A DNA stretch of 32,985 nt from Acrocarpospora phusangensis (GTDB lineage: Bacteria > Actinomycetota > Actinomycetes > Streptosporangiales > Streptosporangiaceae), in the NCBI RefSeq assembly GCF_016862995.1, contig NZ_BOOA01000031.1, positions 64,001 to 96,985 of the forward strand, read 5' to 3'. The notes below the pieces were generated by a model that was not told where the DNA came from, did no database searches, and was given only the letters and a program-made list of their open reading frames with translations. The translations under genes were made by a program, and so were the position numbers. Shown piece by piece: positions 24,432 through 32,886 of this stretch. Within the stretch, counting starts at the first letter, position 1, and each line of letters opens with the position of its first letter.

Positions 24432-24767
24432 ATGAGCGATGCAACGGACACCGGACGCTATCTGCGGCTGACGGTCGATCTTGTCGTAGAGGTCACCGAC
24501 GTGGCCGCCCTCCAGGCCGCCGCGCTGAAGGAGATCCGTCACCCCGAAGCCGATCTGGACGCCGACGAGCGCCAGGAACAGATTGACCTCGTCAACGGCG
24601 ACGAGACCGGCGCCGCGGCCCTGCAGTGGCTGATCGAGCCGGACCACGTGCTCAGCCTGGTCGACCACATCGACGAGGTGGAGCCCAGGGAGGCGATGCT
24701 CGGCGTCGAACCCTCCGACGGCACGCTCGAGGACGAGGACGACCCGCACGACCACGATCACGACTAG
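24432..24767 (+). CDS. Small acidic protein of unknown function with Asp/His tail
   Basis: 111 residues, strongly acidic. The body reads TGRYLRLTVDLVVEVTDVAA, LQWLIEPDHVLSLVDHIDEV, suggesting a small alpha/beta fold. The C-terminus is almost only acidic residues and His (EDEDDPHDHDHD), which could bind metal. No family recognised. TAGGAT (24418-24423), overlapping the ung stop, lies eight bases before ATG 24432 and may be a -10 for a near-leaderless transcript. A strong terminator follows 10 bases after the stop. Confidence 0.85.
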   Translation: MSDATDTGRYLRLTVDLVVEVTDVAALQAAALKEIRHPEADLDADERQEQIDLVNGDETGAAALQWLIEPDHVLSLVDHIDEVEPREAMLGVEPSDGTLEDEDDPHDHDHD

Positions 24768-24777
24768 ACCGGCACCC

Positions 24778-24812
24778 GGTGGACCGGCCCTTCCGCGAAG
24801 GGCCGGTCCACC
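24778..24812. terminator. Strong terminator hairpin between the acidic-protein gene and the PP2C gene
   Basis: GGTGGACCGGCCCTT (24778-24792) pairs perfectly with AAGGGCCGGTCCACC (24798-24812) around the loop CCGCG. The flanking genes converge on it. Just after it the heptamer GTCATGC occurs three times up to the PP2C stop. Confidence 0.85.
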
Positions 24813-24835
24813 GTCATGCGACGGTCATGCGACCG

Positions 24836-25651
24836 TCATGCCACGTGATCGGCCGGGTCGGGGGTGGGGTCTTGCTCGATGGCCGCGGCGCCGACCATGA
24901 TGGGGTGCCCGTCTCCGGCGGCCCCCTGCGCCAGATCGACCACGTCGAAGACGACGCAGGTGATGTTGTCGGGGCCGCCGCCCCGGTTGGCGAGGTCGAC
25001 GAGCGTGCGCGCGACGGTGTCGAGGTCGGCGACGGAGGTGAGAATCTCGTGCATCGTGTCCGGCGACACCACGGCGGGCAGCCCGTCCGAGCACAGCAGA
25101 TAACGGTCGCCCGGGTACGCGCCGCGCGTGGACATGTCCGGATTCACGTTGCCGGTGCTCTCCAGCGCCCGCATCAGCATCGACCGGCGGGGATGCTCGG
25201 CCGCCTGCTCCGGCGTCATCCGCCCGTCGTCCACCAGCGACTGCACCAGCGTGTGGTCATGGGTGATCTGGTACAGCACGCCGTCGCGCAGCATGTAGCC
25301 GCGCGAGTCGCCGACGTGGGCCAGCGCGAAGCCCTGGCCGTTCCACAACATGGCGGTCAGCGTGGTGCCCATGCCGTTCATCGCCGGGTCGGCCTCAGCC
25401 ATGCTCTTCAGCGTCTGGGCGGCGGTGTGCACCGCGGCCTCCAGCGCGGCCACGGGGTCGCCGTCCATGGGCAGCCCGGACAGCACTCGGATCGCGGTGG
25501 CTCCGGCGACCGCCCCGTGCGGGTGGCCGCCCATCCCGTCGGCGATGGCGAGCAGCCGCCCGCTCGCGTAGGCCGAGTCCTCGTTCTTCTGGCGGCGCTG
25601 CCCGACGTCGGATCGGGCGGCGTACCGGAGTCCCAGCGTGCTGTGTTTCAT
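24836..25651 (-). CDS. PP2C-family protein serine/threonine phosphatase, soluble
   Basis: 271 residues from ATG 25651 (MKHSTLGLRYAARSDVG). PP2C metal-binding motifs are present: GQRRQKNEDS, LAIADGMGGH (Asp38-Gly39), GTTLTAML, LAHVGDSRGYM, YLLCSDGLPAVV and GGPDNITCVVFDV. There is no transmembrane segment, so it is a cytoplasmic phosphatase that removes phosphate from Ser/Thr in a metal-dependent reaction. No good ribosome site is visible; TACTGT four bases before the ATG may be a -10 for a leaderless transcript. It is divergent from the methyltransferase gene and near a soluble kinase gene, so the kinase or its targets are natural candidates for its substrate. Confidence 0.94.
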   Translation of the reverse strand: MKHSTLGLRYAARSDVGQRRQKNEDSAYASGRLLAIADGMGGHPHGAVAGATAIRVLSGLPMDGDPVAALEAAVHTAAQTLKSMAEADPAMNGMGTTLTAMLWNGQGFALAHVGDSRGYMLRDGVLYQITHDHTLVQSLVDDGRMTPEQAAEHPRRSMLMRALESTGNVNPDMSTRGAYPGDRYLLCSDGLPAVVSPDTMHEILTSVADLDTVARTLVDLANRGGGPDNITCVVFDVVDLAQGAAGDGHPIMVGAAAIEQDPTPDPADHVA

Positions 25652-25700
25652 ATGCACAGTAAAACATTGGTTGAAGGACTTCACAAGTAGGCATGTCGTG

Positions 25701-25706
25701 TAGAGT
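25701..25706 (+). promoter_or_regulatory. -10 element, leaderless promoter for the methyltransferase gene
   Basis: TAGAGT ends six bases before GTG 25713, placing the transcript start at the start codon. The 61-base region upstream to the PP2C start is relatively AT-rich and must hold both divergent promoters. Confidence 0.5.
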
Positions 25707-25712
25707 GATGAC

Positions 25713-27431
25713 GTGACTTACGTGAACGCTGGCGACATCGCCCGGCTGGCCGACGTCGGCCGGGCCGCGGTGAGCAACTGGCGTCGCCGTCATGACGACT
25801 TCCCGCAACCGGTCGGCGGCACCGCCGCGAGCCCGCTGTTCTCGCTGGCCGAGGTCGAGTCCTGGCTGCGGCGCAACGGCAAGCCGTACGAGGTGTCGCA
25901 GGCGGATCTGACCTGGCAGCGGCTCCGGGCCGCGGGCGACGACCTGCACCTGGGGGAACTGGTAGCGGCGGCGGGAGACTTCCTGGAGGGCCGTCCGTCG
26001 GGCCTGCGTGCCGGGGTCACCGAACTGCTGGCGGACCTGGCCGCTGAGCGCGGGCCGCTGGACGCCTTCGAGTTCCTGTGCGAGCGCTACGTCGAGGCGC
26101 ACTCCCGCCAGCTGGCCGTCACCCCCGCCGACCTGGCCGAGCTGATGAGCCGCCTGTCCGGCGGCGGCGCGCTGCTGGACCCGGCCTGCGGGATCGGCAC
26201 CCTGCTGCTGGGGGCCAAGGCGGCCCTGGGCCAGGAGCTGTCCGGCTCCTCGGCCAGGATCGCGCAGATCCGGCTGCGCATGCGCGGCGTGGCCGGCCAC
26301 GTGGTGGCGGGGGACTCGCTGCGCCACGACGGTTTCCCCGGCGAGCGCGCCGACGCCGTCGTCTGCGACCCCCCGTTCAACGAGCGCGCCTGGGGTCACG
26401 AGGAGCTGGCCGGGGACCCGCGCTGGGAATACGGCCTGCCGCCACGCGGCGAGCCCGAGCTGGCCTGGGTGCAGCACTGCCTGGCCCGGGTGCGGCCCGG
26501 CGGCACCGTGGTGATCCTGATGCCCCCGGCGGCGGCCTCCCGCAGGACCGGCCGCCGGATCAGGGCCAACCTGCTCAGAGGCGGCGCGCTGCGCGCGGTG
26601 ATCGCGCTCGGCGGGGCCGACCTGTGGCTGCTGCGCCGCCCCGAGGCCGGGGAGCGCCCGCCGGCGCAGGTGCTGATGTTCAACGGCGACCTGGCGACCG
26701 TCTGGCCCGCCTGGCTGGAGTTCCAGCGTGATCCGCGCGGGGTGCCCGTCATCGACCTGCTCGACGACGAGGTGGACGTCAGCCCGCTGCGCTTCGACCG
26801 CAGGGGAACGCCCGCCGAGTTCCTCGCCGAGCAGGAGGGCTTCCGGCAGGCGGCGAGCAGCCTGACCGGGCCGGACCTGGGCGTGCTGGAGCAGCCCAGG
26901 GACCTCAACATGACCACGGTGGGGGAGCTGGCCAAGGCCGGGCTGCTGGCCGTGCACCATTCGGCGATGAAGCCGGACGAGGTGGCCGACCGGGGCGAGG
27001 TGCCGGTGCTGTCCGGCGAGGACGTGCTGCTCGGCGGCGTCCCGTCCGGGTGGGCGGGCTCGGCCGACGGGCAGATCGTGATCGAGTCCGGCGACGTGGT
27101 CACCACGCCCGCGGGCGTGGTCCGGGTGATCGCGGAGAGTGGCGCGGTGCTCGGCCCCCAGCTCACCCTCTACCGGCTGGACCCGGCCCGGCTGGACTCC
27201 GACTTCCTGGCCGGCTTCCTGCGGGCCGGGGGCGGGCTCAGCCGGGGGACCAGCCGGCTCGACGCGCGCAGGACCAGGGTGCCGCGCCTGCCGCTGGCGG
27301 AGCAGCGGCCGTACGGGGCGGCGTTCCGGCGGCTGGCGGAGCTGGACGACGCGCTGCGGGCCGCCACCCGCCGGGGAGAACGGCTCATCCGGCTCGGCTT
27401 GGACGGGCTCGCCAGCGGACATCTCCTCTAA
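25713..27431 (+). CDS. HTH-N6-adenine DNA methyltransferase-specificity domain fusion, no restriction partner
   Basis: 572 residues. Residues 5-33 form a helix-turn-helix (NAGDIARLADVGRAAVSNWRRR). The HsdM-like methyltransferase has motif I LLDPACGIGT (Asp156-Thr163) and motif IV CDPPFNERAW (Asp219-Phe222); the usual N of NPPF is D. From about residue 397 the sequence looks like a single HsdS half: VGELAKAGLLAVHH, VIESGDVVTTPAG, LDSDFLAGFLRAGGG and PLAEQRPYGAAFRRLAELDD. HsdR, HsdS and other restriction or defence genes are absent nearby. It could be a self-contained adenine methylase or a DNA-binding regulator. It sits between PP2C and kinase genes. Confidence 0.85.
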   Translation: MTYVNAGDIARLADVGRAAVSNWRRRHDDFPQPVGGTAASPLFSLAEVESWLRRNGKPYEVSQADLTWQRLRAAGDDLHLGELVAAAGDFLEGRPSGLRAGVTELLADLAAERGPLDAFEFLCERYVEAHSRQLAVTPADLAELMSRLSGGGALLDPACGIGTLLLGAKAALGQELSGSSARIAQIRLRMRGVAGHVVAGDSLRHDGFPGERADAVVCDPPFNERAWGHEELAGDPRWEYGLPPRGEPELAWVQHCLARVRPGGTVVILMPPAAASRRTGRRIRANLLRGGALRAVIALGGADLWLLRRPEAGERPPAQVLMFNGDLATVWPAWLEFQRDPRGVPVIDLLDDEVDVSPLRFDRRGTPAEFLAEQEGFRQAASSLTGPDLGVLEQPRDLNMTTVGELAKAGLLAVHHSAMKPDEVADRGEVPVLSGEDVLLGGVPSGWAGSADGQIVIESGDVVTTPAGVVRVIAESGAVLGPQLTLYRLDPARLDSDFLAGFLRAGGGLSRGTSRLDARRTRVPRLPLAEQRPYGAAFRRLAELDDALRAATRRGERLIRLGLDGLASGHLL

Positions 27432-27440
27432 AGTAGCCGC

Positions 27441-28328
27441 ATGGTCATCGCTGACCGATACGAGCTCGACGACCTCCCCCTCGGTCAGGGTGGCATGGGG
27501 GCCGTCTACGGCGGTCACGACAAACACCTGGACCGGAAGGTCGCGGTGAAGTTCCTGCGGCTGCCCGGCGGCCCCGACGAGGAGCTGGAGCTGCGCTTCA
27601 TCCGGGAGGCGCGCATCCTGGCCCGGCTGGAGCACCCCGGCGCGCCCGTGCTGTACGACTTCGGCACCCACGAGCAGCGCCTGTTCCAGGTGATGCAGTT
27701 CATCGAGGGCGTCACCGTGGCCGACGTGGTCAGCGAGCACGGGCCGCTCCCGGTGGCCTGGGCCGCCGCCATCGGCGCGCAGGCGTGCGCCGTGCTGTCG
27801 GCCGCGCACGCGCTCTCCATCTGCCACCGGGACTTCAAGCCGACCAACCTGATGCTCTGCCCGGACGGCACGGTCAAGGTGCTCGACTTCGGCCTGGCCA
27901 TCCTGCGGGAGGCCGACGGCGCCCAGTTCACCCGGGTCGGGCAGATCCTGGGCACCCCGGCGTACATGGCGCCCGAGCAGATCAAGCGCGGCGTCGCCGA
28001 ACCCCGCAGCGATCTGTACGCCCTGGGCTGCGTGCTCCACGAGATGCTCACCGGCCGTCAGCTCTTCACCGGCCCGACCGACTACGTCGTGTTCGAACGC
28101 CAGGTGAAGGAGCGCCCGCCGCCCGTCGAGGGCGTGCCGCCCGCGCTGGCCGACCTCATCGCCGCCCTGCTGGAGAAGGACCCGGAGCGACGCCCGGCCG
28201 ACGCCGACACCCTCTACCAGCTGCTCCAGACCTTCGCCGTGGACCTGCCCGCGCTGCCCGGCTTCCTGGACAAGGGCCCGGCCCCCGGCCGCATGTACGC
28301 CCGCGTGGTCGGCCGTGTCCCCGGCTGA
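27441..28328 (+). CDS. Soluble Hanks-type serine/threonine protein kinase
   Basis: 295 residues, essentially only a kinase domain. The glycine loop GQGGMGAVY (15-23), ATP-anchoring Lys37 (VAVKFL), catalytic HRDFKPTN (129-136), DFGLA (149-153) and [10 protein letters not shown] are intact, so it should be active. Unlike PknB it has no transmembrane helix or PASTA/sensor region; about 20 residues follow the last helix. TAAAGT (27429-27434), using the methyltransferase stop codon, ends six bases before ATG 27441, suggesting separate leaderless transcription in addition to any readthrough. The nearby PP2C is a likely antagonist. Confidence 0.95.
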   Translation: MVIADRYELDDLPLGQGGMGAVYGGHDKHLDRKVAVKFLRLPGGPDEELELRFIREARILARLEHPGAPVLYDFGTHEQRLFQVMQFIEGVTVADVVSEHGPLPVAWAAAIGAQACAVLSAAHALSICHRDFKPTNLMLCPDGTVKVLDFGLAILREADGAQFTRVGQILGTPAYMAPEQIKRGVAEPRSDLYALGCVLHEMLTGRQLFTGPTDYVVFERQVKERPPPVEGVPPALADLIAALLEKDPERRPADADTLYQLLQTFAVDLPALPGFLDKGPAPGRMYARVVGRVPG

Positions 28329-28390
28329 GAATCCGCCAGGTGAAACGACCCGGGGCTCGGCGGGATGCGGTCGGGCGCTTGGCCGGGGAT

Positions 28391-28511
28391 CGCGCAGGGA
28401 TACGGCCGTGGGTTCGGCGGGGGTTCGGCGGGATCCAGCCGGGGTTCGGCGGGGATACAGCCGGAGGTTCGGCAGGGATACAGCCGGAGGTTCGGCGGGG
28501 ATGCGGTCGAG
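28391..28511 (+). repeat. Imperfect 23-bp tandem repeat between the kinase and DALR-protein genes
   Basis: The unit starts GGTTCGGCGGGGATACAG and continues CCGGA. Two near-identical full copies (28443-28465, 28466-28488) differ by one base. A third full copy (28489-28511) is diverged at its end, a 21-base copy lies at 28422-28442, an 11-base partial at 28411, and a degenerate copy before that. Copies abut without spacers, so this is not a CRISPR array. The 23-base period is not a multiple of three and no gene reads through it. It ends seven bases before the next -35. Confidence 0.8.
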
Positions 28512-28517
28512 TTCCGG

Positions 28518-28553
28518 TTGGTTCCGGTCGGGGTTGCGGTTAAGGTCCTCCGG
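28518..28553 (+). promoter_or_regulatory. Leaderless promoter for the DALR-domain gene
   Basis: TTGGTT (28518-28523), a 17-base spacer and TAAGGT (28541-28546), with GTG 28553 six bases after the -10. This is the clearest complete promoter in the window and predicts an mRNA starting at the start codon. It begins directly after the tandem repeat. Confidence 0.65.
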
Positions 28554-29197
28554 TGACTCCTGACCGGCTCGGCGCGCTGCTCGGCGCGCCCCCCACTCCG
28601 GTGGGCACCTGGGCGGACGCCGCGCGCTACACCTCGCCCGCCCTGCTGCACCCCCGCGAAGGGGCGGACCTCACCGTCGAAGGCCTGCGCTCGGTGGACG
28701 GTGTGGCGGCTGTCGAGACCCAGCCGAACGGCCTGCTTCTGGTCACGGTGACCCTTCCGGGTGAGCACGTCGCGGAGCTGGAGGAACTGCCGCATCTGGC
28801 CTGGTGCGTCTGGCCCGACCGCCCACGCACCTGGGACAATCCCGGATTTGTCGTGAAATTTGCATATGCGCGGGCGGTGGCCGTGGCCCGCTGGGCGGCG
28901 CGGCTGGACGTGCCGATGACGGGATTCCGGCCCGAGCTCCTCGACGCTCCCGAGGACCGCGCCGTGCTCCGGCGGCTGGCCGAACTGCCCAGCCGCCGGG
29001 CCAGCCGGGATCCCCGCTGGGCGTCCTTCGCCCAGCAGTTGGCCGGGGCGTACCACGATGCCCATGAACACGCCCCCGCGATCCCCGCCGGAGACGAGCC
29101 GGTGTGCGAGCGGCACACGGCTCGGCTGTGGCTCGCCCGGGCGGTGCGGATCGTGCTGGCGGCCGTGTCCGCCGAGGTTCCCCCCGACCGGCTGTAG
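28553..29197 (+). CDS. ArgRS-like protein with DALR anticodon-binding domain (no catalytic domain)
   Basis: 214 residues from GTG 28553. The second half matches the arginyl-tRNA synthetase DALR domain: [20 protein letters not shown], then an arginine-rich helical bundle ending [20 protein letters not shown]. There is no HIGH or KMSKS catalytic site, so it cannot charge tRNA. Short ArgRS-like proteins of this kind commonly precede lysA in actinobacteria, as argS does in corynebacteria; the role is not known to me, possibly tRNA binding or a relic of argS. A short AT-rich codon patch lies at about 28835-28875. Confidence 0.8.
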   Translation: MTPDRLGALLGAPPTPVGTWADAARYTSPALLHPREGADLTVEGLRSVDGVAAVETQPNGLLLVTVTLPGEHVAELEELPHLAWCVWPDRPRTWDNPGFVVKFAYARAVAVARWAARLDVPMTGFRPELLDAPEDRAVLRRLAELPSRRASRDPRWASFAQQLAGAYHDAHEHAPAIPAGDEPVCERHTARLWLARAVRIVLAAVSAEVPPDRL

Positions 29198-29243
29198 CGT
29201 CTCGCCCCTCGGGCAACCGTCTCAGCGGGGGTGGCGAGTCCGA

Positions 29244-29249
29244 TAACCT
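29244..29249 (+). promoter_or_regulatory. -10 element, probable leaderless promoter for lysA
   Basis: TAACCT ends seven bases before GTG 29257, in the 59-base gap after the DALR gene. No Shine-Dalgarno stands clearly before the start. Confidence 0.4.
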
Positions 29250-29256
29250 CGTTAGG

Positions 29257-30639
29257 GTGAGTCGATTCGCCCATCCGGCCGGTGACAGGCACGCCGAAGT
29301 GCTGCCCGAAGAACGCCCGCCGCACGCGCCCGCCGACCTGAACGCCCTCAACCCGGCGATCTGGCCGCGAACGTCGGAGCGAATCAACGGAACGATCACG
29401 ATCGGCGGCGTGGACGTCCGCGATCTGGCCGCCGAGCACGGCACGCCGCTCTACGTGATCGACGAAGAGGACTTCCGCTCCCGCTGCCGCGACTACCGCG
29501 CCGCCTTCCACGACGGCGAGGTGCACTACGCGGCCAAGGCGTTCCTGTGCCGCGAGGTGGCCCGCTGGATCATGCAGGAGGGCCTCGGCCTGGACGTGTG
29601 CAGCGCCGGCGAGCTCGCCGTGGCGCTGAGCGTCGGCTTCCCGCCCGAGCGCGTCACCATGCACGGCAACAACAAGTCGCCGGCCGAGCTGGAGCGCGCG
29701 GTCGTGACCGGCGTCGGGCACATCGTGGTCGACTCCTACGAGGAGATCGCCAGGCTCGGCTACCTGGCCGACAAGCACGGCACCCGCCCCAAGGTCATGA
29801 TCCGGGTGACCGTCGGCGTGGAGGCGCACACCCACGAGTTCATCGCCACCGCCCACGACGACCAGAAGTTCGGCCTCTCGCTGAGCAGCGGCGCGGCGGC
29901 CGAGGCGGTGCGCCGGGTGCTGGCGCTGCCCTCGCTGGAGCTGGTCGGCCTGCACTCCCACATCGGCTCCCAGATCACCGACACGGCCGGTTTCGAGGTG
30001 GCCGCGCGGCGGCTGGCCGGCCTGCTCGCCCAGATCAGGGACGAGCACGGGGTCGTGCTGCCGGAGCTCGACCTGGGCGGCGGCTACGGCATTCCGTACC
30101 TGGACGGCGATGACGCGCCGGACATCAAGCTGATCGCGGAGAGCCTGCGCGAGATCGTGGCGAACGTCTGCCGCTCCGCCGGGCTGCCCGTGCCGCGCCT
30201 CACCGTCGAGCCCGGCCGTGCCATCACGGGCCTGGCCGGCGTCACGCTGTACGAGGTGGGCACGGTCAAGGACGTCGAGGGCCTGCGCACCTACGTCAGC
30301 GTGGACGGCGGCATGAGCGACAACATCCGCACCGCTCTGTACGGCGCGGACTACACCGCCCGCCTGGCCTCCCGCGCCAGCCAGGCGGGGCCGATGCTGT
30401 CGCGCCTGGTCGGCAAGCACTGCGAGAGCGGCGACATGGTCATCCGCGACCTCTACCTGCCGGCCGACCTGGCCCCCGGCGACCTGATCGCCGTCGCGGG
30501 CACCGGGGCGTACTGCCGCTCGCTCGCCAACAACTACAACTACCTGCCCAAGCCCGCGGTGGTCGCGGTGTCCGGCGGCAAGGCCCGCGTGATCGTCCAG
30601 CGCGAGACCGAGGATGACCTGCTCAGGGGGCAGCTGTGA
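29257..30639 (+). CDS. lysA: Diaminopimelate decarboxylase LysA
   Basis: 460 residues from GTG 29257, matching the usual actinobacterial length. The PLP lysine is in HYAAKAF (Lys94); other fold III features are [51 protein letters not shown], and the substrate-contacting CESGD (389-393) across the dimer interface. It decarboxylates meso-diaminopimelate to L-lysine, the last step of lysine synthesis. The stop overlaps hom by four bases (GTGA), so lysine and threonine/methionine branches of the aspartate pathway are cotranscribed. Confidence 0.97.
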   Translation: MSRFAHPAGDRHAEVLPEERPPHAPADLNALNPAIWPRTSERINGTITIGGVDVRDLAAEHGTPLYVIDEEDFRSRCRDYRAAFHDGEVHYAAKAFLCREVARWIMQEGLGLDVCSAGELAVALSVGFPPERVTMHGNNKSPAELERAVVTGVGHIVVDSYEEIARLGYLADKHGTRPKVMIRVTVGVEAHTHEFIATAHDDQKFGLSLSSGAAAEAVRRVLALPSLELVGLHSHIGSQITDTAGFEVAARRLAGLLAQIRDEHGVVLPELDLGGGYGIPYLDGDDAPDIKLIAESLREIVANVCRSAGLPVPRLTVEPGRAITGLAGVTLYEVGTVKDVEGLRTYVSVDGGMSDNIRTALYGADYTARLASRASQAGPMLSRLVGKHCESGDMVIRDLYLPADLAPGDLIAVAGTGAYCRSLANNYNYLPKPAVVAVSGGKARVIVQRETEDDLLRGQL

Positions 30640-31925
30640 GTAAACCGCTGAAGGTCGCGCTGCTCGGCTGCGGCGTGGTCGGGTCCCAGGTCGTGCGGCT
30701 GCTGACCGAGCAGGCCGAGGACCTGGCGGCCCGGGTGGGCGCCCCGCTGGAGCTGGCCGGCGTGGCCGTGCGCAAGCTGGGCCGCAAACGCGACGTGCCG
30801 GTCCCCGAGGAGCTGCTCACCACCGACGCGCACGCGCTGGTCACCCGGGACGACGTGGACATCGTGGTGGAGGTGATCGGCGGCATCGAGCCGGCCAGGT
30901 CGCTCATCCTGGCCGCGATGGCGGGCGGCAAGTCCGTGGTCACCGCCAACAAGGCGCTGCTGGCCGAGGACGGCGAGACCGTGCACGCCGCCAACCGGGC
31001 CGACCTGTACTTCGAGGCCGCGGTCGCGGGGGCGATCCCGCTGATCCGGCCGATGCGCGAGTCGCTGGCGGGCGACCGGGTGCACCGCGTGCTCGGCATC
31101 GTCAACGGCACCACCAACTACATCCTCGACAAGATGGACTCCACGGGCGCGTCCTTCACCGACGCCCTGGAGGAGGCGCAGTCGCTCGGCTACGCCGAGG
31201 CTGACCCGACCGCCGACGTGGAGGGCTTCGACGCGGCGGCCAAGGCCGCCATCCTGGCCGGGATCGCCTTCCACAGCCGGGTGACCGCCGCCGACGTGTA
31301 CCGCGAGGGCATCACCGAGATCTCCGCCTCCGACGTGGCGTCGGCCAAGGCGATGGGGTATGTGATCAAGCTGCTGGCCATCTGCGCGCGCTCGGACGAC
31401 GGGCGTTCGGTCGGGGTCCGGGTGCACCCGGCGATGATCCCGCGGTCGCATCCGCTGGCGGGGGTGCGGGAGGCGTACAACGCGGTCTTCGTGGAGGCGG
31501 AGTCGGCGGGGCGGCTGATGTTCTACGGCGCGGGCGCGGGCGGCGCGCCGACCGCCTCGGCCGTGCTGGGCGACCTGGTCGCGGTCGGGCGCAACCGGCT
31601 GGCCGGGACGCGCGGGCCGAGCGAGTCGGTCTACGCCGATCTGGCCGTGCATCCGGTGGGCGAGACCGTCACGCGCTACCACGTGTCGCTGGACGTGGCC
31701 GACAAGCCGGGCGTGCTGGCCACGGTGGCGGACGTCTTCTCCCGGCACGACGTGTCCATCCAGACGGTCCGCCAGGAGGGCCGGGGCGACGACGCCCAGC
31801 TCGTCCTGGTCACTCACCGGGCCAGCGACGCGGCGCTGTCGGCGACCGTGGAGGGGCTGCGGGAGCTGGACATCGTCCGCGCGGTCGCGAGCGTGATGCG
31901 GGTGGAGGGCGACGAAACCCCCTGA
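30636..31925 (+). CDS. hom: Homoserine dehydrogenase with ACT domain
   Basis: 429 residues from GTG 30636. The NAD(P) fold opens [19 protein letters not shown]. The catalytic region has [10 protein letters not shown] (Lys106), [19 protein letters not shown] and VNGTTNYIL, and [20 protein letters not shown] is the family signature. The C-terminal residues from about 345 form an ACT domain ([20 protein letters not shown]), giving threonine feedback control in this class. It reduces aspartate semialdehyde to homoserine. thrC and thrB, often next, are not here; a secreted deacetylase gene follows after 139 bases. Confidence 0.97.
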   Translation: MSKPLKVALLGCGVVGSQVVRLLTEQAEDLAARVGAPLELAGVAVRKLGRKRDVPVPEELLTTDAHALVTRDDVDIVVEVIGGIEPARSLILAAMAGGKSVVTANKALLAEDGETVHAANRADLYFEAAVAGAIPLIRPMRESLAGDRVHRVLGIVNGTTNYILDKMDSTGASFTDALEEAQSLGYAEADPTADVEGFDAAAKAAILAGIAFHSRVTAADVYREGITEISASDVASAKAMGYVIKLLAICARSDDGRSVGVRVHPAMIPRSHPLAGVREAYNAVFVEAESAGRLMFYGAGAGGAPTASAVLGDLVAVGRNRLAGTRGPSESVYADLAVHPVGETVTRYHVSLDVADKPGVLATVADVFSRHDVSIQTVRQEGRGDDAQLVLVTHRASDAALSATVEGLRELDIVRAVASVMRVEGDETP

Positions 31926-31940
31926 AAAGCACCCCGAAAG

Positions 31941-31961
31941 GGCGGTTTGCGGAGAAACGCC
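31941..31961. terminator. Weak hairpin after hom
   Basis: GGCGGTTT and AAACGCC can pair with one bulge around a six-base loop, 15 bases after the hom stop. A terminator is plausible from position only. Confidence 0.3.
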
Positions 31962-32000
31962 TGGGGAAGCTGGGATTCGTCATAGAGATCGGGAATGGTT

Positions 32001-32010
32001 GGCACGTGCC
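32001..32010. promoter_or_regulatory. 10-bp palindrome upstream of the deacetylase gene
   Basis: GGCACGTGCC is a perfect 10-bp dyad in the hom-deacetylase gap, 54 bases before the deacetylase start. It could be an operator, but short palindromes of this kind are common by chance in GC-rich DNA. Confidence 0.25.
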
Positions 32011-32064
32011 CAATCGGTCGATGGCAGACTGTGCGGCACGCGAACTCCACTTTGGGATGATGTT

Positions 32065-32886
32065 GTGAGACTCCTCGGCGCTGTCTGCGCGCTCTTAGCC
32101 GCGACCTTGACTCTGGCCTTGACCGCGCCCGCCAGCGCGGATACGGCCCAGACCGCCGGCCGGGCCGCCAAACCCAAGATCATCGTGTCGCTGGGCTTCG
32201 ACGACGGCGACGCCAGCCACGCCATGGTCGGCAGCCTCCTCAAGCGGTACGGCATGCGTGGCACGTTCTACATCAACAGCGGCGACCTCGGGAAGTCCGG
32301 CTTCCTGACCCGGCGCCAGGTCAGGACCCTCGCCAAGCAGGGGCACGAGATCGGCGGCCACACCCTGCACCACGTACGCCTCACCGAGGTGGCCCCGCTC
32401 ACCGCCCGCAAGGAGATCTGCCAGGACCGCAAGGCCCTGCTCGGCATGGGCTTCAAGGTCCGCACCTTCGCCTACCCGTACGGGGCGGAGAACGCCAAGG
32501 TGCACAAGATGGCCGCGTACTGCGGCTACAACGCGGCCAGGACGGTCGGCGGCCTCACCCAGCCCGGCTGCCTGGAGTGCGGCGGCTACGCGGAGACCCT
32601 CCCGCCCCGGGAGCTGTACCGGGTCCGCACCCCGGGCTCCGTCCGCGCGGACAACACCCTGGAGGAGATCCAGGAAGAGGTGATCGCCGCCGAGGAGAAG
32701 GGCCACGGCCTGCTCCCGCTGGTCTTCCACCGCGTCTGCGAGGAGGACTGCGGCGAGTACTCGGTGACGCCCCAGCTGCTGGAGGAGTTCGTGGCCTGGC
32801 TCAAGGAGCGCGAGGCGGACGGCACGGTGGTCCGCACGCTCGCCGACGTGATCGGCGGGAAGGTCAGGCCGGTGCCCGGAAGGTGA
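32065..32886 (+). CDS. Secreted polysaccharide deacetylase (NodB/CE4 family)
   Basis: 273 residues from GTG 32065, preceded by GGGATGA; this start puts a classic signal peptide (MRLLGAVCALLAATLTLAL, cleavage after APASA) at the N-terminus, whereas the longer frame from 31999 would bury it. The NodB core has SLGFDDGD (Asp46, Asp47), the metal-binding HTLHH (His99, His103) and FAYPYG. Cysteines at ICQD, YCGY, GCLECGG and VCEEDCGEY could form disulfides outside the cell. The substrate is probably a cell-wall or extracellular N-acetylated glycan. Confidence 0.93.
   Translation: MRLLGAVCALLAATLTLALTAPASADTAQTAGRAAKPKIIVSLGFDDGDASHAMVGSLLKRYGMRGTFYINSGDLGKSGFLTRRQVRTLAKQGHEIGGHTLHHVRLTEVAPLTARKEICQDRKALLGMGFKVRTFAYPYGAENAKVHKMAAYCGYNAARTVGGLTQPGCLECGGYAETLPPRELYRVRTPGSVRADNTLEEIQEEVIAAEEKGHGLLPLVFHRVCEEDCGEYSVTPQLLEEFVAWLKEREADGTVVRTLADVIGGKVRPVPGR

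Noticed and set aside
24836-28328. A complete Pgl/BREX phage-defence system
   Set aside because: No pglY/brxC, pglZ or pglX-type long methylase is present; only a kinase and a different methylase fusion, within housekeeping surroundings.
28391-28511. CRISPR array
   Set aside because: Repeat copies abut directly and there are no unique spacers or cas genes.
28214-29116. Minus-strand reading frame across the tandem repeat and DALR gene
   Set aside because: Codon use is wrong for this genome and the frame is antisense to a recognisable DALR domain.
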